Notes: a model not told the origin generated them from the sequence alone. Positions 28,377-37,959 are shown, counted from the first letter of the stretch. The stretch is DNA of 64,000 bases from Mycolicibacterium sp. 018/SC-01/001 (GCF_007096635.1 NZ_VKAA01000016.1:63719-127718); one strand, 5' to 3'. A program made the numbers and translations.

Positions 28377-28577
28377 AGCGACCTCTCTGGCCTCAGCCGG
28401 TCGGACTTGCTTCCCGAGCTGGATAAAAGCTGCGAGAGCGCATGTTTCGGGTGCGACGGTCGGGATATTACCCATCAACGGCAGCAATGTTTGTCTGTTT
28501 GCCACACAAATTAGAGAGGCGGCGCTATCGTCGGGCTGGATCTCAGCGGAGTCGACTGGCGGAGGGGATCGACACCC

Positions 28578-29909
28578 ATGGACTTGCGCAGCTATCTCAG
28601 CATTTTCCGACGGAGATGGGTGATCCTGCTCGGCTCGACTCTGATCGGCCTGGCAAGCGCTGTCTCGGTCTCAGCGCTGACGCAACCGCAATACGAGGCC
28701 TCGGTACAACTCTTCGTGACGGCGACGGGCGGATCGTCGGTCGTCGAGGCCTATCAGGGCAACCTCTTCGGCCAACAACGTGCGGAGGACTATGCGAAGT
28801 TGGCCGACGGTCGACAGGTGGCCCAACGGACGATCGATGCTCTCAAGCTCGACATGAAGCCGGACGCGCTCATGGGGATGGTGAGTGCCGAACGTGTGCC
28901 CGGTGACACGGTGCTGATAGCCATTCGAGTCCGGAACCCGAATCCGGAGATGGCGCGCGACCTCGCCAACGGCGTCGCCCAGCAGACCACGCAACTCGTC
29001 GAGCAGTTGGAAACCTCACCGCGAGGCGGCATCCCGGCCGCGACCACAGTGCTCGTCGACCAGGCGGTGACGCCGTCCAGTCCGGTCGTTCCGAATTGGA
29101 CGCGCAACATTCTGCTCGGCGTCATCGCCGGACTCGTTGTCGGGATGGTCGCTTCGGTGGCGCGAGATCGCGGGGACCTCACCGTGCTCTCCGCAGTGGG
29201 TGGCGCGTCAGCGATCGATGCGCGGGCGCTGGGATCAGTACCCCCGCGTCCGCCGCGGCCGCCCGCCATTCCGATTGCCGCTGATGAACCGGAGGTGGTC
29301 GACGCCTTCCGTGCCGTTCGCACCAACTTGCTGGCGGCCGGACTGGGGGACAGCAACCTGTCCCATGCGCTCGTGATGGCCGAACCCACCCGCGGTGGTG
29401 CCGCCACCACGGTGACACTCGGACTCTCGGCGTCTCTGGCGGAATCCGGCCGGTCGGTGTGCCTGGTGGACTGCGACCTACAGGCCCGCCGTGCGACGCA
29501 AGCCCTCGGTATGGGCTCCGCTGCGGGGGTGGCCGAGATCCTCGCTGAGGCAGGCGGAGTCGACGACAAGCTGGCGCGCACGAAGATCGAACGCCTGACC
29601 GTGCTCCCTGCCGGTCAGCCGCCCTCGGCGTCAACTGGCGATCTACTGGGTCGCCCCGAGTTGGCTCAGATGATCAAGCACCTCACGACGACGTTCAACT
29701 TCGTCCTGATCGACGCCCCACCGGTACTGCCGTCGAGCGACGCGGGAGTGATCGCCTCAGCAGTGCGCGGTGTGCTGCTCGTCGCTCGTGCACAGTCGAC
29801 CAGAACCCAGGATCTGGTCGCGGCCGCCACGAAGCTGCGCATGGCGGGAAGCGAACCGTTCGGGGTGGTGACGGTCAACCAGAAGCGGCCGTCCTATGAG
29901 CAGCGCTAG
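28578..29909 (+). CDS. Wzz/BY-kinase-like chain-length protein with degenerate P-loop
   Basis: A 443-residue fusion. Residues 1 to about 195 form a Wzz domain with flanking helices (ILLGSTLIGLASAVSVSAL and ILLGVIAGLVVGMVASV). Residues about 235-443 form a CpsD/Wzc-type ATPase domain: CLVDCDL is the Walker A' motif and FVLIDAPPVLPSSDAG the Walker B. The expected Walker A lysine (GEGKSTT) is replaced: the loop reads EPTRGGAATTVTLGLS. The C-terminus has only one tyrosine (PSYEQR) instead of a cluster. It likely controls polymer length with Wzy; kinase activity is doubtful. Its end overlaps the next gene by 14 bases. Confidence 0.85.
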   Translation: MDLRSYLSIFRRRWVILLGSTLIGLASAVSVSALTQPQYEASVQLFVTATGGSSVVEAYQGNLFGQQRAEDYAKLADGRQVAQRTIDALKLDMKPDALMGMVSAERVPGDTVLIAIRVRNPNPEMARDLANGVAQQTTQLVEQLETSPRGGIPAATTVLVDQAVTPSSPVVPNWTRNILLGVIAGLVVGMVASVARDRGDLTVLSAVGGASAIDARALGSVPPRPPRPPAIPIAADEPEVVDAFRAVRTNLLAAGLGDSNLSHALVMAEPTRGGAATTVTLGLSASLAESGRSVCLVDCDLQARRATQALGMGSAAGVAEILAEAGGVDDKLARTKIERLTVLPAGQPPSASTGDLLGRPELAQMIKHLTTTFNFVLIDAPPVLPSSDAGVIASAVRGVLLVARAQSTRTQDLVAAATKLRMAGSEPFGVVTVNQKRPSYEQR

Positions 29910-31155
29910 CCGATTACGCCGGGCGCTCAGCGTCCTGGTCCTGATCTGTCTGGCGACAGCGTGCATGTCGCCGCCCCCGGCGCCGCCGCACGCACCTGTC
30001 GACGTGACGACGACCTTCCCGCAGCGGCCCCCGGCGCCGCCGAGTGCCGCCTCGGGATATCCGAGAATCGGTGGAGGGGAACCGGGTTCACTCATCAGCG
30101 CCGACGTGTTCGACACCATCGACCCCAACATCACCGCAACCGGTGCGACCGCCTGGCGAATCAAGTACCTGTCTGTATCCGCAATGACAGGTGCGCCCGT
30201 CGAGGTGACGGGACTCGTCATCGTGCCGGGCGGGCAGGCGCCCACCGACGGGTGGAGAGTCATCGCCTACAACCATGCCAACACCGGTGTCATCCCCAAT
30301 TGCGGGCCGTCGGCTTACGACGACCTGGCCAATCAATGGGGGCCGGTGACGACCCTGCTGCAGTACGACTTCGCAGTGGTGATGACCGATTACGAAGGCC
30401 TCGGTGGCCCCGGTCGGCACCCCTTCCTCGACTCCGCGGCCCTCGGCCGCAATGTCATCGATGCGGTGCGGGCGGCACGCAGCCTCCGCCCCGACATCGG
30501 CAGTCGCTGGGTGACGATCGGTACCGCGCTGGGCGGTCTGGCTGCATGGGCAGCCAATGAACAGGCGACGTCCTACGGCGAGGCCGCAAATCTGGTGGGC
30601 GCGGTAGCCAGGATGCCGTGGACGAATCTGTCGGGCCTCCCGGCCCGCGCAGGCCAACGTACCCTGACACCGGCACAGCTCGCCGTGTACTTCCAGGCGA
30701 TCATGGCGATGCAGGCAACACGGGGTGTCGAGACCCAGCGCCTCCTGCGCGGGCCCACCTACGACAACCGAGATCAGTTGTTGACATGCAAGGGTGCGCC
30801 TTCCGCGGAAGGTACGGAACCGCTGGCGCACGCCGATTCCGCGGATGCGGTACCGGCCGATGCCGCCGCCGAGAAGGAGATGACCGACCTGCTCGCCGCT
30901 GCGGCGGTGCCGCAACAGCGCACAGCTGCCCCGATGCTGGTCGTATACGCGTCGGCCGACCCGGTGATCGGACAGGACGCGGTGGAGAGCGCGATCACTC
31001 GCGGATGCGCGCTGGGCGACACGATCGAGTGGTACCAGCGCACCAGTGACACTGAGCAAGACCTCGACATGATCGGCACAGTGCTCTGGGCGCGAGGACG
31101 ATTCGACGACAAGGCGCCGGTCAACTTGTGTCCGCCGATACCGAGCCGACCATGA
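29896..31155 (+). CDS. Secretory-lipase-family lipoprotein 1, catalytic residues missing
   Basis: A 419-residue exported protein. The N-terminus has an n-region of arginines, a hydrophobic core and the lipobox LATAC, so it is a likely lipoprotein. The body is an alpha/beta hydrolase of the secretory lipase (LIP) family: AYNHANTGVIPNCGPS, TDYEGLGGPGRHPFLDS, ASADPVIGQDA. The nucleophile elbow reads GTALGG, with no serine, and the expected histidine near the C-terminus is replaced (TSDTEQDLDM). It is probably not a hydrolase. It starts inside the end of the Wzz-like gene. Confidence 0.8.
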   Translation: MSSASRLRRALSVLVLICLATACMSPPPAPPHAPVDVTTTFPQRPPAPPSAASGYPRIGGGEPGSLISADVFDTIDPNITATGATAWRIKYLSVSAMTGAPVEVTGLVIVPGGQAPTDGWRVIAYNHANTGVIPNCGPSAYDDLANQWGPVTTLLQYDFAVVMTDYEGLGGPGRHPFLDSAALGRNVIDAVRAARSLRPDIGSRWVTIGTALGGLAAWAANEQATSYGEAANLVGAVARMPWTNLSGLPARAGQRTLTPAQLAVYFQAIMAMQATRGVETQRLLRGPTYDNRDQLLTCKGAPSAEGTEPLAHADSADAVPADAAAEKEMTDLLAAAAVPQQRTAAPMLVVYASADPVIGQDAVESAITRGCALGDTIEWYQRTSDTEQDLDMIGTVLWARGRFDDKAPVNLCPPIPSRP

Positions 31156-32402
31156 AACAGGTTGCCTCCGATCGGCGTCGACCACCCGCAGCAGTCTTCT
31201 GGCTGGCTCTGGTGATGCTTGCGGTGGCGGCATGTACTCCGGTGTCCGGGGTCACGAGAGTCGACACCGACCCGACGGCGAAACGCCACTTTCAGGGAGA
31301 CCCGTCGACCGCTGCTCCTGGAACCCTCCTCTCATCGTCGCCCGATCCGACGGTCGACGTGCGGATCAACCGCGCCCATGCTTCGGCCACGCGGATTTCT
31401 TTTCGCTCCACCGACGGGACAACTGGGAGAGCCACGTCGGTTACCGGGGTGGTGTTCACCCCGCAGGCTGCGCCCCCTCCGCAGGGCTGGCTCGTCGTCG
31501 CTTTCGGACCGCCGGTTGCAGGAATCTCCGCGGATTGCGCTCCTTCGCAGCACCCGGACCTGCTCGGTAACGGGGCGACGGTGGAATTCCTGCTGCAGCA
31601 GGGCTATCTGGTGGTCATGCCGGACTATCAACGGGAAGGAAGCACAGGTCATCCCTATCTGGAGCCGACGTCGATGGGGTACAACATGATCGATGCGGTA
31701 CGGGCGGCGCGACAACTCGCGCCGGGCGCAGGAGATCGATGGGCGGCATACGGAATCGCCGAGGGCGGTGAAGCAGCTTGGGCTGCAGCCGAATTGGCAC
31801 CCGCCTACGGGCAGGGCCTGACACTCGTCGCCTCAGCGACCCTCGATCCCACAGTCGACCTGTCCGCACTGCCGGCTCTCGCCCTCACCGATGGCCTCGA
31901 TCCTGAACAACGATGGACGATGCTCTATGCGGCCAACGCGCTATCGCAGCAGGTCGGAGACTTTCGACTGGACGACTATGTGCGCGGCTCGGCGAGGCAG
32001 AACAACGCGCTGCTCATCTCTTGCGGGGATCTTCGTGACCGAGCGACGGTAGGAGCTCGGATATCGCCGGCAGATATCAGACCAGCCGACACTGTCGCCG
32101 CCCAGCGGATGTCGGATGTTCTTCGGGCCCGATCGCTGTCCGGTCAGTTCCCCGCCGCGCAGGTCCCGATACTGGTGATCGTCGGGGCTGCAGACCCGGC
32201 CGTACGCACCGACTGGACCGCGGCAGTTGTCCAGAGTGCCTGCGCACGAGGTGAACAGATCACCTATGTCTATCGAGTCGGCGAGGGGCGCGACGACCTG
32301 AACCAACGTCCTGCGCTGACGTGGTTGGCGCATCAGTTCACTGGCGGCGCTGTAGAGCAGTCCGGACGGCCGGCGGACGGAACGCGATGCAACGGATCGT
32401 GA
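31152..32402 (+). CDS. Secretory-lipase-family lipoprotein 2, catalytic residues missing
   Basis: A 416-residue paralogue of its neighbours. It has a signal peptide with the lipobox AVAAC and the same fold landmarks (FGPPVAGISADCAPS, PDYQREGSTGHPYLEPT, GAADPAVRTDWT). The nucleophile elbow is GIAEGG without serine, and the histidine position reads VGEGRDDLNQ. The ATG at 31152 overlaps the previous stop (ATGA); a GTG at 31128 is also possible. With the first paralogue it looks like a non-catalytic family member. Confidence 0.78.
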   Translation: MKQVASDRRRPPAAVFWLALVMLAVAACTPVSGVTRVDTDPTAKRHFQGDPSTAAPGTLLSSSPDPTVDVRINRAHASATRISFRSTDGTTGRATSVTGVVFTPQAAPPPQGWLVVAFGPPVAGISADCAPSQHPDLLGNGATVEFLLQQGYLVVMPDYQREGSTGHPYLEPTSMGYNMIDAVRAARQLAPGAGDRWAAYGIAEGGEAAWAAAELAPAYGQGLTLVASATLDPTVDLSALPALALTDGLDPEQRWTMLYAANALSQQVGDFRLDDYVRGSARQNNALLISCGDLRDRATVGARISPADIRPADTVAAQRMSDVLRARSLSGQFPAAQVPILVIVGAADPAVRTDWTAAVVQSACARGEQITYVYRVGEGRDDLNQRPALTWLAHQFTGGAVEQSGRPADGTRCNGS

Positions 32403-33580
32403 TTGCGCGGTTGGTCGCCACGTGGGCGGCACTGCTCGGTCTTCTCGCGGGCTGCGCCACTTCCACCTCGAGTACGCCGCAACCGCCGATGGTGCGGGGA
32501 GCGGATCTCAGCGGCAATGGACCGGGCTCACTGATCTCGGCCACCGTGATCACCAACATCGACCACTCGGTGCCCCTGGGGACGACCGCTGCTCGGATCA
32601 TGTACCGATCCACGTCGGGAGTAGACGGGTCGGCGACTGTGGTGTCGGGGGCCGTGTTCATCCCTCCCGGACGCCCACCTCGTGGCGGGTGGCCGATCAT
32701 CGCGGTGGCCCACGGCACGTCGGGCTTCGATCCCGAGTGCGGTCCCTCGCTGTTCCCGGATCTCATGGGCAACATCGGAGTGGTCGTCCGGTGGCTGCGA
32801 TACGGCTTCGCCGTTGCTGCAGCCGATTACCAGGGGCTGGGTGCGCCCGGTGTACACCCCTATCTGGATGCCAAGACCGCGGGCCTGAACGTCATCGACT
32901 CAGTGCGTGCCTTGCGCCGAGTGTCGCGAGAAGTGTCCGGTCGGTGGGCGGCGATCGGAGGTTCTCAAGGGGGAGCAGCTGTTTGGGCCGCCAACGAGCA
33001 GGCCGCCCGGTACGCGCCCGAGTTGTATCTCGTGGGCACCGTGAGCAAAGTGCCCGCCGCAGACCAGTCGGACCTGGCCGATGACGCTGCCGCGGGAACT
33101 CTGAACAACGACCAGAAGGCCATGTACATCGCGATACTGCGTGGGCTGTCACGAACTCATCCGGGTTTCCCGCTCGACGACTATCGGCGCGGTGTGGTGC
33201 AGGAAAAGTGGGACGTGCTCAACGCCTGTGCGGGCCCGCTGACCGAGGAGCGGGCGAGGCTGATCGACAGGGGTGAGATCGCGGCCGCCGACTTGACGCC
33301 CGCCTCGGACGGGGCCCGGCAACGACTCCGGGATCTTCTCGCGCAGATGGCCCTCCCGCAGGGCCCCGCGACAGCGCCCATGCTGGTGATCTACACCGGC
33401 AGGGACGAGTTCATCCCCGTCGAGGCAACTCAGCGGTCGCTCGAACGAGCCTGCGCGCTCGGCGACCAGATCGACGTGGTGTTCGAACCCGACAAGACCC
33501 ACGGCGAGGTCGGCGACGCGAACTCCTTCGAGTGGATCGGTCAGCGCTTCTCGAGTATCCCGGCCTCGAGCAATTGCTGA
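32387..33580 (+). CDS. Secretory-lipase-family lipoprotein 3, catalytic triad intact
   Basis: A 397-residue paralogue with lipobox LLAGC and a complete triad: serine in IGGSQGGAAVW, aspartate in YTGRDEFIPVEA and histidine in DKTHGEVG. Secretory lipases cleave acylglycerols or esters outside the membrane; here de-acylation of a polysaccharide or lipid-linked unit is possible. The ATG at 32387 overlaps the end of the previous gene; a GTG at 32399 (GTGA overlap) is an alternative start. Its last 40 bases overlap the convergent epimerase gene. Confidence 0.83.
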   Translation: MQRIVIARLVATWAALLGLLAGCATSTSSTPQPPMVRGADLSGNGPGSLISATVITNIDHSVPLGTTAARIMYRSTSGVDGSATVVSGAVFIPPGRPPRGGWPIIAVAHGTSGFDPECGPSLFPDLMGNIGVVVRWLRYGFAVAAADYQGLGAPGVHPYLDAKTAGLNVIDSVRALRRVSREVSGRWAAIGGSQGGAAVWAANEQAARYAPELYLVGTVSKVPAADQSDLADDAAAGTLNNDQKAMYIAILRGLSRTHPGFPLDDYRRGVVQEKWDVLNACAGPLTEERARLIDRGEIAAADLTPASDGARQRLRDLLAQMALPQGPATAPMLVIYTGRDEFIPVEATQRSLERACALGDQIDVVFEPDKTHGEVGDANSFEWIGQRFSSIPASSNC

Positions 33581-34497
33581 TCGAGGACGAAGTCGGCAAT
33601 GGACTGTCGTATCGAAACTTCAGGTCGCCAGCCGGTTTCGTTGGTCAGCCGCTCCGATGATCCGACAGTGAACGCACTGTCTAGGGCGCGGGCGTCATGG
33701 GCAAGGACTGGCGGAACGGCTACATCCAGCACGTCGCATATGGTCATCAGCACGTCCCATCCGTCGAGCGCTTTGCCGCTGCACACGTTGTACACCCCGT
33801 GCCGCAGCTGCCTGTGCTCCAACAAAAGACGGTAGGCGCGTGCAACATCGCGAACATCGGTGTAGTCGCGTGCCGTGTTCAGATTGCCGACCTCGATTGT
33901 CTCGCCAGGGCCCGACTTCAGCACTGCGGCAGTCAGGTCCGGGACGATGAAGCCGCGCGATTGGCCAGGGCCGATGTGGTTGAACGGTCGGGCGACGACA
34001 GCATCGCCGCCGAGGCGGCGGTAGTAGTCGGTTTGGTTCTCCAACAGCAACTTCGACACCACGTAGGGCGACGTGGCCGCGCATTCGTCATCCTCCGACA
34101 GCGGTGCTCGGCCTTCGGCGTTGGTGTAGACCGCACCCGAACTCACGACCACGATCCGACCGTGCCAAGCGTGTGACAGCATGTGTTCGAACATGTTGGT
34201 GACCATGCGGCTGTTGCATTCGATGTATCGCTGCGGTTCTGTGAACGACGGACCGACGGCGGCGAGTCCAGCCAAGTGCACGATCGCATCCACAGCGTTG
34301 ATGGCCGGCCATGCCGAGGTCAGATCGGTCGCGATGTATTCCGACAGTATGTCGCGAATGGCATCCGGCGGCTGCAGACGCTCGGAGATCCCGACCACGC
34401 GGTAGCCGGCATCGACGAGTTCATGAACCAGCGCGACACCGACGAAGCCCGTTGCGCCCGTGACGGCTATCGTTGCGCCTTCACCTACGGCCGACAT
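33541..34497 (-). CDS. GDP-4-keto-6-deoxy-mannose reductase-like epimerase (Rmd type)
   Basis: A 318-residue extended SDR enzyme: NAD(P) motif GATGFVG, SSGAVY and the catalytic YVVSK. FNHIGPGQSRGFIVPDL is characteristic of GDP-6-deoxy-4-keto-mannose reductases that make GDP-D-rhamnose (Rmd) or GDP-6-deoxy-talose. It starts inside the stop of the gmd gene (TGATG at 34495-34499), so the pair acts as a two-step pathway from GDP-mannose. D-rhamnose is the favoured product. Confidence 0.83.
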   Translation of the reverse strand: MSAVGEGATIAVTGATGFVGVALVHELVDAGYRVVGISERLQPPDAIRDILSEYIATDLTSAWPAINAVDAIVHLAGLAAVGPSFTEPQRYIECNSRMVTNMFEHMLSHAWHGRIVVVSSGAVYTNAEGRAPLSEDDECAATSPYVVSKLLLENQTDYYRRLGGDAVVARPFNHIGPGQSRGFIVPDLTAAVLKSGPGETIEVGNLNTARDYTDVRDVARAYRLLLEHRQLRHGVYNVCSGKALDGWDVLMTICDVLDVAVPPVLAHDARALDSAFTVGSSERLTNETGWRPEVSIRQSIADFVLDQQLLEAGILEKR

Positions 34498-35522
34498 CAG
34501 CCGACGGGTGAAGCGGTTCGCGCGGCGAGCTCGCTGCGCTGCTCGGAGACATCATGCTGGACCATGCGTTTGACCAGGCCGGTGAAATCCACCTCTCTCT
34601 TCCATCGGAGAACGGTCTCGGCTTTGGTCGGATTACCGAGGAGGATGTCGACCTCGGCAGGTCGAATCAATTGCGAACTCTGGCGCACATACGGCGCCCA
34701 ATCGTCCACACCCACTTCCCTGAATGCGTGCGCCAGGAAGTCCTCGATGGAGTGCGCTTCGCCGGTGGCCAGCACGAAATCATCCGGCTCATCGTGCTGC
34801 AGCATCTGCCACATTCCGCGGACGTAGTCGCCTGCGTACCCCCAGTCCCGCTTTGGGTAGAGACTGCCGAGTTCCAAGTCGTCTTGCAGGCCGAGGTGGA
34901 TGCGAGCCACCGCATTGGTGATCTTTCGTGTCACGAACTCCACACCGCGGCGCTCACCCTCGTGGTTGAACAGAATGCCGCACGAGACGAAGAGTCCGTA
35001 GCTCTCTCGATAGTTCTTCGCGATCCAATGCCCGTACAGCTTGGCCACGCCATACGGACTGCGCGGATGGAACAGCGAGTCCTCGTCGTAGCCCGTGCCC
35101 GGGCGGTTGTAATCCAAGCCGCCATACATCTCCGAGGTCGACGCCTGGTAGAAGCGGGTGCGATCCGATCTCCGTGTCAATCTGATCGCCTCCAAGCAGT
35201 TCAAGACGCCCCGAGCTGTCGTGTCCAAGGTGAGCATCGGGTTCTTGAACGAGTAGCCGACATGGCTGACGGCCGCGAGGTTGTAGAGCTCGTCTGGGTC
35301 TGCCTCGTTGACAGCGCGGATGACAGACACCGGATCGAGCAGGTCGGCCTCGATGAGGTTGACGTACGGGAACTCTTCGAGCAGGCGCGCTTTCTTCAGG
35401 TTGCTCTGCCCGCGGATGATGCCGAAGACCTCGTATCCCTTGTCGTGGAGCAACGGAGCGAGATGACCGCCGTCTTGCCCAGTGATACCTGTGATCAGCG
35501 CCGACTTCGCCTGTGCGGTCAT
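34497..35522 (-). CDS. gmd: GDP-mannose 4,6-dehydratase
   Basis: A 341-residue extended SDR enzyme that makes GDP-4-keto-6-deoxy-mannose. It has ITGITGQDGGHLAPLL (NADP motif), ADLLD, NLAAVSHVGYSFKNP, ASTSEMYG and the catalytic YGVAKLYGHWIAKNYRE with NHEGERRG, all typical of Gmd. The start has AGGAG six bases upstream, and TATTGT at about 35536-35541 may be a -10 box. It leads the two-gene operon with the reductase. Mycobacteria also use Gmd for fucose or rhamnose of glycopeptidolipids. Confidence 0.93.
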   Translation of the reverse strand: MTAQAKSALITGITGQDGGHLAPLLHDKGYEVFGIIRGQSNLKKARLLEEFPYVNLIEADLLDPVSVIRAVNEADPDELYNLAAVSHVGYSFKNPMLTLDTTARGVLNCLEAIRLTRRSDRTRFYQASTSEMYGGLDYNRPGTGYDEDSLFHPRSPYGVAKLYGHWIAKNYRESYGLFVSCGILFNHEGERRGVEFVTRKITNAVARIHLGLQDDLELGSLYPKRDWGYAGDYVRGMWQMLQHDEPDDFVLATGEAHSIEDFLAHAFREVGVDDWAPYVRQSSQLIRPAEVDILLGNPTKAETVLRWKREVDFTGLVKRMVQHDVSEQRSELAARTASPVG

Positions 35523-35655
35523 TAAGTACTCCTACAATACTTCTGTACCGGAATCGGATTCCCGCACGGTCAGAGTAACTTCGCTGGTTGTGCACCGTGT
35601 GTGTTTTGGCAGCAATTTCTATATCAATGGCATCTGAGTTCGCTAATGTCGCGGT

Positions 35656-36759
35656 ATGGCACAGACTTCAGTGGCCATCGCACACGACTATCTGACGCAG
35701 CGTGGTGGAGCGGAGAGAGTCGTTCTCGCGATGGCTCGGGCCTTTCCTGGGGCCCCGATTTATACGACGCTCTACGACCCGGACGGGACCTTTTCCGAAT
35801 TCAAGGACCTCGACATACGCACGAGCTGGCTGAACCGGTTCAAGGTCTTTCGCAGGTGGCATCGCCTCGCATTTCCCCTGCTTACCCTGGCAGTTGGCTC
35901 GATGTGGATCGATGCGGACACCACCTTTGTCAGCAGCAGCGGATGGGCTCACGGCATTCCTGTTTCCGGCACGAAAATCGTATATTGCTACTCTCCGGCG
36001 CGGTGGCTTTATCAATCGCGGAAATATCTCGGTAACAACCGTCTGGGGACGAAAAAAATTGCCCTGTTTGCGTTAGCTCCTATTCTGAAAAGATGGGACA
36101 AGAAAAAGGCATTGTCGGCAGATAAATATTTTGCGATATCGACTGAAGTAAAGGAAAGGATCCAGCGTGTCTACGCAATAAACGCTGAGGTTCTTCCTGC
36201 GCCGCATTCGTTCGACACCGAGGCGTCTATGGACGCCGTTGATCTGACGTCGATCACGAAAGACGGGTGCGATTTCCACCTCTGTATTTCTCGCCTACTG
36301 CCGTACAAGAACGTGGACGCGGTGATAGAGGCATTCAATGTTCTCGAGTCGCCCTTGGTGGTGGTGGGTGGCGGTCCCGAAGAGAGGCGGCTCGCCGCGC
36401 TGGCCGGGCCCTCTGTGCTCATGCTCAAAGACCTCAGTGACAGCCAAATCCGCTGGTTGTACGCCCACTGCACCGCTGTAGTCTCGGCCAGCTACGAGGA
36501 TTACGGCCTGACTCCGCTGGAAGCCGCCACTTATGGAAAGCCGGCGATTGTGTTGAGATGGGGCGGATTTCTCGATACCGTCACCGAAAAAGAGACAGGA
36601 ATCTATTTCGACGAGCCGCGCCCCGATTTGATACGAGAGGCGGTTCTCCTGGCCCGGGAGATGGATTGGGATGTCGGCGCGATCAGGAAAAGCGCAGACC
36701 GTTTCACCGAGCGCTATTTCGCGGCTCGCCTGATGGAAAACTGCTCTGTTCGTCATTGA
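35656..36759 (+). CDS. GT4-family glycosyltransferase (WbpZ/WbpY-like)
   Basis: A 367-residue GT-B enzyme: AIAHDYLTQRGGAERVVLAM at the N-terminus, CYSPARWLYQSRKYLG, SRLLPYKNVDAVIEAF, and the donor motif SYEDYGLTPLEAATYGKPAI with the E-x7-E spacing. These resemble mannosyl- and D-rhamnosyltransferases of A-band type, in keeping with the adjacent gmd-rmd pair; this is inference. Its 5' half is AT-richer than neighbours. It is divergent from gmd with a 133-base spacer. Confidence 0.85.
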   Translation: MAQTSVAIAHDYLTQRGGAERVVLAMARAFPGAPIYTTLYDPDGTFSEFKDLDIRTSWLNRFKVFRRWHRLAFPLLTLAVGSMWIDADTTFVSSSGWAHGIPVSGTKIVYCYSPARWLYQSRKYLGNNRLGTKKIALFALAPILKRWDKKKALSADKYFAISTEVKERIQRVYAINAEVLPAPHSFDTEASMDAVDLTSITKDGCDFHLCISRLLPYKNVDAVIEAFNVLESPLVVVGGGPEERRLAALAGPSVLMLKDLSDSQIRWLYAHCTAVVSASYEDYGLTPLEAATYGKPAIVLRWGGFLDTVTEKETGIYFDEPRPDLIREAVLLAREMDWDVGAIRKSADRFTERYFAARLMENCSVRH

Positions 36760-36793
36760 CGCCGCAGCGCGGCAACACACTTCGGCTCTGGTG

Positions 36794-37828
36794 TCAGCGT
36801 GCAAGGGTGGTCGCAGCGAACTTGGGCCGCCAATCCGAGGTCAGTAATGCACCGAAATTCATTTCGCGATCCAGAGTATCGGTGGTGTCGATGTCTCGAA
36901 TGCCGTAAATGAAGGCCGGACCGCTGTATGGCGTCATCGCAGCAGCGGCGAGCACGTCGGCGATCTGCTCTGCCTGCGCTTCCTGGCTCAGGCCGCCGTG
37001 GGCGGGATCGTTGGTCGGCGCGCCCAATTCGGTGAACCAGATGGCCTTCTCACCGTCGCCGTAGGCGGCCATGACCTCGTGCATCCGTTCGACGTCCGAC
37101 CAACCGTGCTCGGGATCCGCCCCGATTCCTGCGGGGAACACATAGGGATGCGCTGCTGCAGCATCGAAGAATCCGTGTGCTCCGGCTGCATACATCTGCT
37201 GGAGGAATGCCGGCGGTGCCGCCGTGCCGAGTGATCTGCTCAGCCCGGCCGCCACCACCGTGCTGTTCGGCTGAAGTGCTTTTATGGCAGGGTATGTCGC
37301 TTTCAGCAGCGTTGCGTACGCGTCGCCGCCAGCGGCGTTCAGGCCGGTGAACTGGGGGAGATTGGGCTCGTTCCAGATCTCCCATCGAGAGATGCGATCT
37401 CGATACCGGTCGACGACGACGGTGGCGAACGTCGCGAAGGTCGTCGGATCGCTGGGATAGGACGTGAAGAACGATCCCGGTGGCCGAGCCCACTGCGCGG
37501 TATATGCGATCAATCCGAGGAGAGAAAGCTGGTGGCGTTGCGCCGAGGCGACGATTGCATCGAGCTTGCCGAATTCGAAGTGACCCTTGGTCGGCTCGAC
37601 GCGATTCCAGTCGATCAGGATGCGAAGCCAGGACGCACCGGTTCGGGCAATGGCGTCGAACTCGCGGTCGATCTCTGCCACGGTGCTGTACTCCCACGCC
37701 GACCCAGTGCTGAAGCCGAAGCCGGTAGGAGGAACAGCGGCAGGGATGGGCCGTGCGGAGGGAGCAAAGGTGAGAAGCAGGAGCGCGACCAGGCATCCAG
37801 CTAACGACCGCATCTCAGCAGTACGCAT
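36794..37828 (-). CDS. Exported GH5/GH39-like glycoside hydrolase
   Basis: A 344-residue protein with an N-terminal signal (MRSLAGCLVALLLLTFAPS) and a TIM-barrel of the cellulase/beta-xylosidase clan. The acid/base glutamate is in RWEIWNEPNLP and the nucleophile glutamate in IWFTELGAPT. Substrate-side features include RILIDWNRVEP near strand 2. In a polysaccharide locus such enzymes trim or release the polymer. The ATG at 37828 or 37813 starts the signal peptide; the frame opens earlier at 37885. It is convergent with the glycosyltransferase gene. Confidence 0.83.
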   Translation of the reverse strand: MRTAEMRSLAGCLVALLLLTFAPSARPIPAAVPPTGFGFSTGSAWEYSTVAEIDREFDAIARTGASWLRILIDWNRVEPTKGHFEFGKLDAIVASAQRHQLSLLGLIAYTAQWARPPGSFFTSYPSDPTTFATFATVVVDRYRDRISRWEIWNEPNLPQFTGLNAAGGDAYATLLKATYPAIKALQPNSTVVAAGLSRSLGTAAPPAFLQQMYAAGAHGFFDAAAAHPYVFPAGIGADPEHGWSDVERMHEVMAAYGDGEKAIWFTELGAPTNDPAHGGLSQEAQAEQIADVLAAAAMTPYSGPAFIYGIRDIDTTDTLDREMNFGALLTSDWRPKFAATTLAR

Positions 37829-37959
37829 AATGCAGGCTAACGCCGCGACCGATGGGCCGGTAGGGTTCTCGCGACAACTCGGCACTGACCGCGAGAGTGC
37901 TTCTGCGGTAGTGGCGCCGCGTCGGGAGCTACTGCTGAGGCACTTTCGCGGCTCGCGAA

